The notes below the pieces were generated by a model. The model saw nothing but the letters and a program-made list of their open reading frames with translations. It was not told the DNA's origin and made no database searches. A DNA stretch of 7,301 nucleotides from an uncultured Moraxella sp. (GTDB taxonomy: Bacteria > Pseudomonadota > Gammaproteobacteria > Pseudomonadales > Moraxellaceae), in assembly GCA_937975585.1 (NCBI GenBank), contig CALJUC010000130.1, positions 1-7,301 on the forward strand. Direction: 5' to 3'. This document shows, in pieces, positions 5,878 through 7,301 of the stretch. Each line of letters begins with the position of its first letter. Positions within the stretch are counted from its first letter, which is position 1. A program made the position numbers and the translations under genes.

Positions 5878-7190
5878 AGCGACGGTGGGTTTTTTGTGTA
5901 AATAAAAATGCCCATATCTGCGATATGCCAAAGCAAATGGGCTTGTTCATTGATTTGGCTGTTATGCTGAGACTGCTGGATATTACTTCCTTTTAATCTC
6001 TCGACATTTTGCGTCGTCTCCCCTTCACTTTTGCTAGACGTCTCAGTCGATTGAGCAGCCGCTTGAGGCGTTTTTTGAGCGGTCTCAGCATTAGTAGCTG
6101 GTGATTTTAGGGGTATTGCCGCAATTTTTTTTGATTTAAATTTAGATAACAGTTTTCCAAACACGCCCTTGCCTATCGTTTTCTTCAATTCACTGTTTTG
6201 TGGCGACGTATTATCTCGCCCATCTTGTTCTTGCTCATGAGCCTTATTCGCTTGTTGGCTATCTTCATCTGTTTTAGGCGGCATAACGCTTCGTGTATTA
6301 CCTAATACCAAACGCTCCTGCGGTTGTTGGTGTTCGTCATAACTGTCATCTATCGCTTGTTTTACCACTTGATAACCAATATCCGTGCTTTCCTGTTGGT
6401 TGGGTTTACGATGGTCTGTTGCCTTGACGGTTTCATTCATTTTTAGCAGCTGACTGCATTTTTTGAGGGCAAGGTACAAAATTGGCATGTTGGGCGTGGT
6501 GTTATCGTAAGTTAACACGATATTTAACATATCCTCGCCGAGGTCAGCTTTATTAGGGGTGTACTGCCAGGCATTATCAAGCCTGGTACATTGGTAAGCA
6601 TTGATAAATACCCCAAGCTCATGCTCGTTTCTCTCAAGGATAGTTAACGCCTCCTCTACCTTGTTAAATGGCAACAAAATGTTCAGCGTTGGTATATTTG
6701 TTAGAGATTTTAGGCAATTATTGATTAGCCATAGCGCATCTTCACTATTTTTTAAAGCAAGGTAGTCTTTGGCATCTAATATAAGGGGGCTTAAGATAAA
6801 GTATTGATGTAGGGCATCATAACCTAACCCAAGGTGTTCGGCCTGTGTTTTAAAGAGTCGTTTAACCGCAAGAGCTTGGTAATGGCCAAGACCATACTCG
6901 TTAATATGTTTAATCAGAATACAAGCGAAAAAAAAGGCTTTATATCGGTGAACGTGCGCGGAAGATTGAGCATCAATATCGGATAATAACCATTCTCTAA
7001 ATCTTAAAGCTTTATGAGTATCTTTGGCTTTATATTCGTTAATATCAACGAGTGAGTGGTCGATATGTGCTAAATCACTCCCTATAGAATCCGGCGTGTG
7101 GCTTGTCTGAGCATTTACTTCTAAAACAGCGTCTTGAAAATTCATTGCTGGCAAGTTGAGAGTAGCTTCTTCACTATTTAATTCTACCAA
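5871..7190 (-). CDS. Hypothetical protein with helical N-terminal half and disordered, basic-patch tail (439 aa)
   Basis: I do not recognise this protein. It has no signal peptide. Residues about 50-255 are helical and globular-looking, with a notable aromatic-hydrophobic stretch YKAFFFACILIKHI (83-96) that is probably a buried helix rather than a membrane span. Residues 255-415 are a low-complexity, Gln/Ser/Thr/Glu-rich region that is probably disordered. It is interrupted by a cationic amphipathic patch, KKTIGKGVFGKLLSKFKSKK (336-355), which could bind nucleic acid or membrane. The C-terminus becomes ordered again (HLLWHIADMGIFIYT). The frame starts at TTG 7190: a GGGGA lies six bases upstream, and the upstream gene stops within this start, which favours coupled translation. 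An ATG at 7145 (residue 16) is an alternative, but has no Shine-Dalgarno. The 3' end overlaps the XRE gene tail-to-tail. Confidence 0.75.
   Translation of the reverse strand: MVELNSEEATLNLPAMNFQDAVLEVNAQTSHTPDSIGSDLAHIDHSLVDINEYKAKDTHKALRFREWLLSDIDAQSSAHVHRYKAFFFACILIKHINEYGLGHYQALAVKRLFKTQAEHLGLGYDALHQYFILSPLILDAKDYLALKNSEDALWLINNCLKSLTNIPTLNILLPFNKVEEALTILERNEHELGVFINAYQCTRLDNAWQYTPNKADLGEDMLNIVLTYDNTTPNMPILYLALKKCSQLLKMNETVKATDHRKPNQQESTDIGYQVVKQAIDDSYDEHQQPQERLVLGNTRSVMPPKTDEDSQQANKAHEQEQDGRDNTSPQNSELKKTIGKGVFGKLLSKFKSKKIAAIPLKSPATNAETAQKTPQAAAQSTETSSKSEGETTQNVERLKGSNIQQSQHNSQINEQAHLLWHIADMGIFIYTKNPPSLY
5910..5942. repeat. Inverted repeats with a T-run near the convergent gene ends
   Basis: GCCCAT (5910-5915) and ATGGGC (5937-5942) form outer arms. 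A competing compact hairpin, CATATC-TGC-GATATG, lies at 5913-5927. On the minus strand the small hairpin is followed by a run of five T at 5904-5908, which is terminator-like, yet it falls inside the last codons of the 439-residue gene, before its stop at 5871. On the plus strand it lies 33 bases past the XRE stop but without a good T-tract. It may be a weak terminator for either transcript, or chance. Confidence 0.25.
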
Positions 7191-7301
7191 AGCATTTCCC
7201 CGGCTTCTTCAAGATAAGGGTTAACGTGATTGTCGAGAACCATATTGCATAGGGCTTTTAAATTAACAGACCCTAAAATATCTAAGAGTTGATTAAGTTG
7301 A
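7184..7301 (-). CDS. 3' end of an unknown gene entering from the right edge
   Basis: On the minus strand a frame open at the window edge encodes 38 residues (starting QLNQLLDILGSVNLKAL, ending LEEAGEMLW) before a TAG at 7184-7186. The composition is that of a normal helical protein end, and the frame runs to the edge without a stop. It overlaps the TTG start of the next gene by 7 bases, which is typical of coupled genes in an operon. The remaining length and the function are outside the window and unknown. Confidence 0.65.
   Translation of the reverse strand, partial: QLNQLLDILGSVNLKALCNMVLDNHVNPYLEEAGEMLW
7197..7201 (-). promoter_or_regulatory. Ribosome binding site favouring the TTG start of the 439-aa gene
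   Basis: On the minus strand GGGGA is followed by six bases and then TTG (7190-7188). It is the only plausible Shine-Dalgarno near the 5' end of this frame and lies inside the final codons of the upstream gene, so ribosomes finishing that gene could restart here. The ATG at 7145 lacks such a site. Confidence 0.45.

Noticed and set aside
1..7301. tRNA, rRNA, CRISPR array, insertion sequence, integrase or replication origin
   Set aside because: No cloverleaf-like sequence, regular spaced repeats, terminal inverted repeats with a transposase, or iterons were seen on reading either strand. A covariance-model search was not possible.

Overview
The window looks like accessory DNA, most likely part of a conjugative plasmid or integrative element, from a moderately AT-rich gammaproteobacterium. 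The codon use and base composition would suit a Moraxellaceae-type host (Psychrobacter, Moraxella or Acinetobacter), but no marker gene fixes the genus, so this is a guess. No housekeeping gene, tRNA, rRNA, CRISPR array, transposase or insertion-sequence end is visible. Nearly every protein here is one I cannot name. The only family I recognise firmly is an XRE/Cro-CI type DNA-binding protein.

Region 1 (1-3303, plus strand) is a tight three-gene run closed by a strong terminator. The first two genes encode diverged tandem paralogues: a 5'-truncated one at the window edge, and a complete 431-residue one with a clear Sec signal peptide. Both share an Ala/Gln-rich helical N-terminal region, three cysteines including a CT-x8-LC pair, a VSRY(Y/F)GS motif and an almost identical C-terminus (RS-(S/N)-TAAAIK). 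The third gene encodes a soluble, His-cluster-containing 296-residue protein. An exported helical protein duplicated in tandem fits the envelope part of a type IV secretion or conjugation locus, but that is inference. A 15-bp perfect inverted repeat with an A-tract and a T-tract ends this run and probably also stops the opposing genes.

Region 2 (3335-4340, minus strand) holds two small genes 10 bases apart, encoding a very acidic 173-residue protein and a Ser/Thr-rich 157-residue protein. They diverge from region 3 across a very AT-rich 231-base spacer (4341-4571). The spacer carries a perfect 9+1+9 palindrome and a second 8+6+8 inverted repeat, which are the best operator candidates in the window.

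Region 3 (4572-5877, plus strand) holds an AT-rich 172-residue unknown gene with no Shine-Dalgarno sequence, followed by the XRE regulator (244 residues). The regulator is the obvious candidate to act on the upstream spacer.

Region 4 (5871-7301, minus strand) is another minus-strand run. The last 38 codons of an unknown gene enter from the right edge and overlap by 7 bases a 439-residue unknown protein that probably starts at TTG. That protein has a helical N-terminal half and a long disordered Gln/Ser/Thr-rich tail with a basic patch. Its 3' end overlaps the XRE gene tail-to-tail by 7 bases.

Overall the window reads as the end of a probable secretion/transfer operon next to a regulatory and cargo segment with two divergent or convergent switches in strand.
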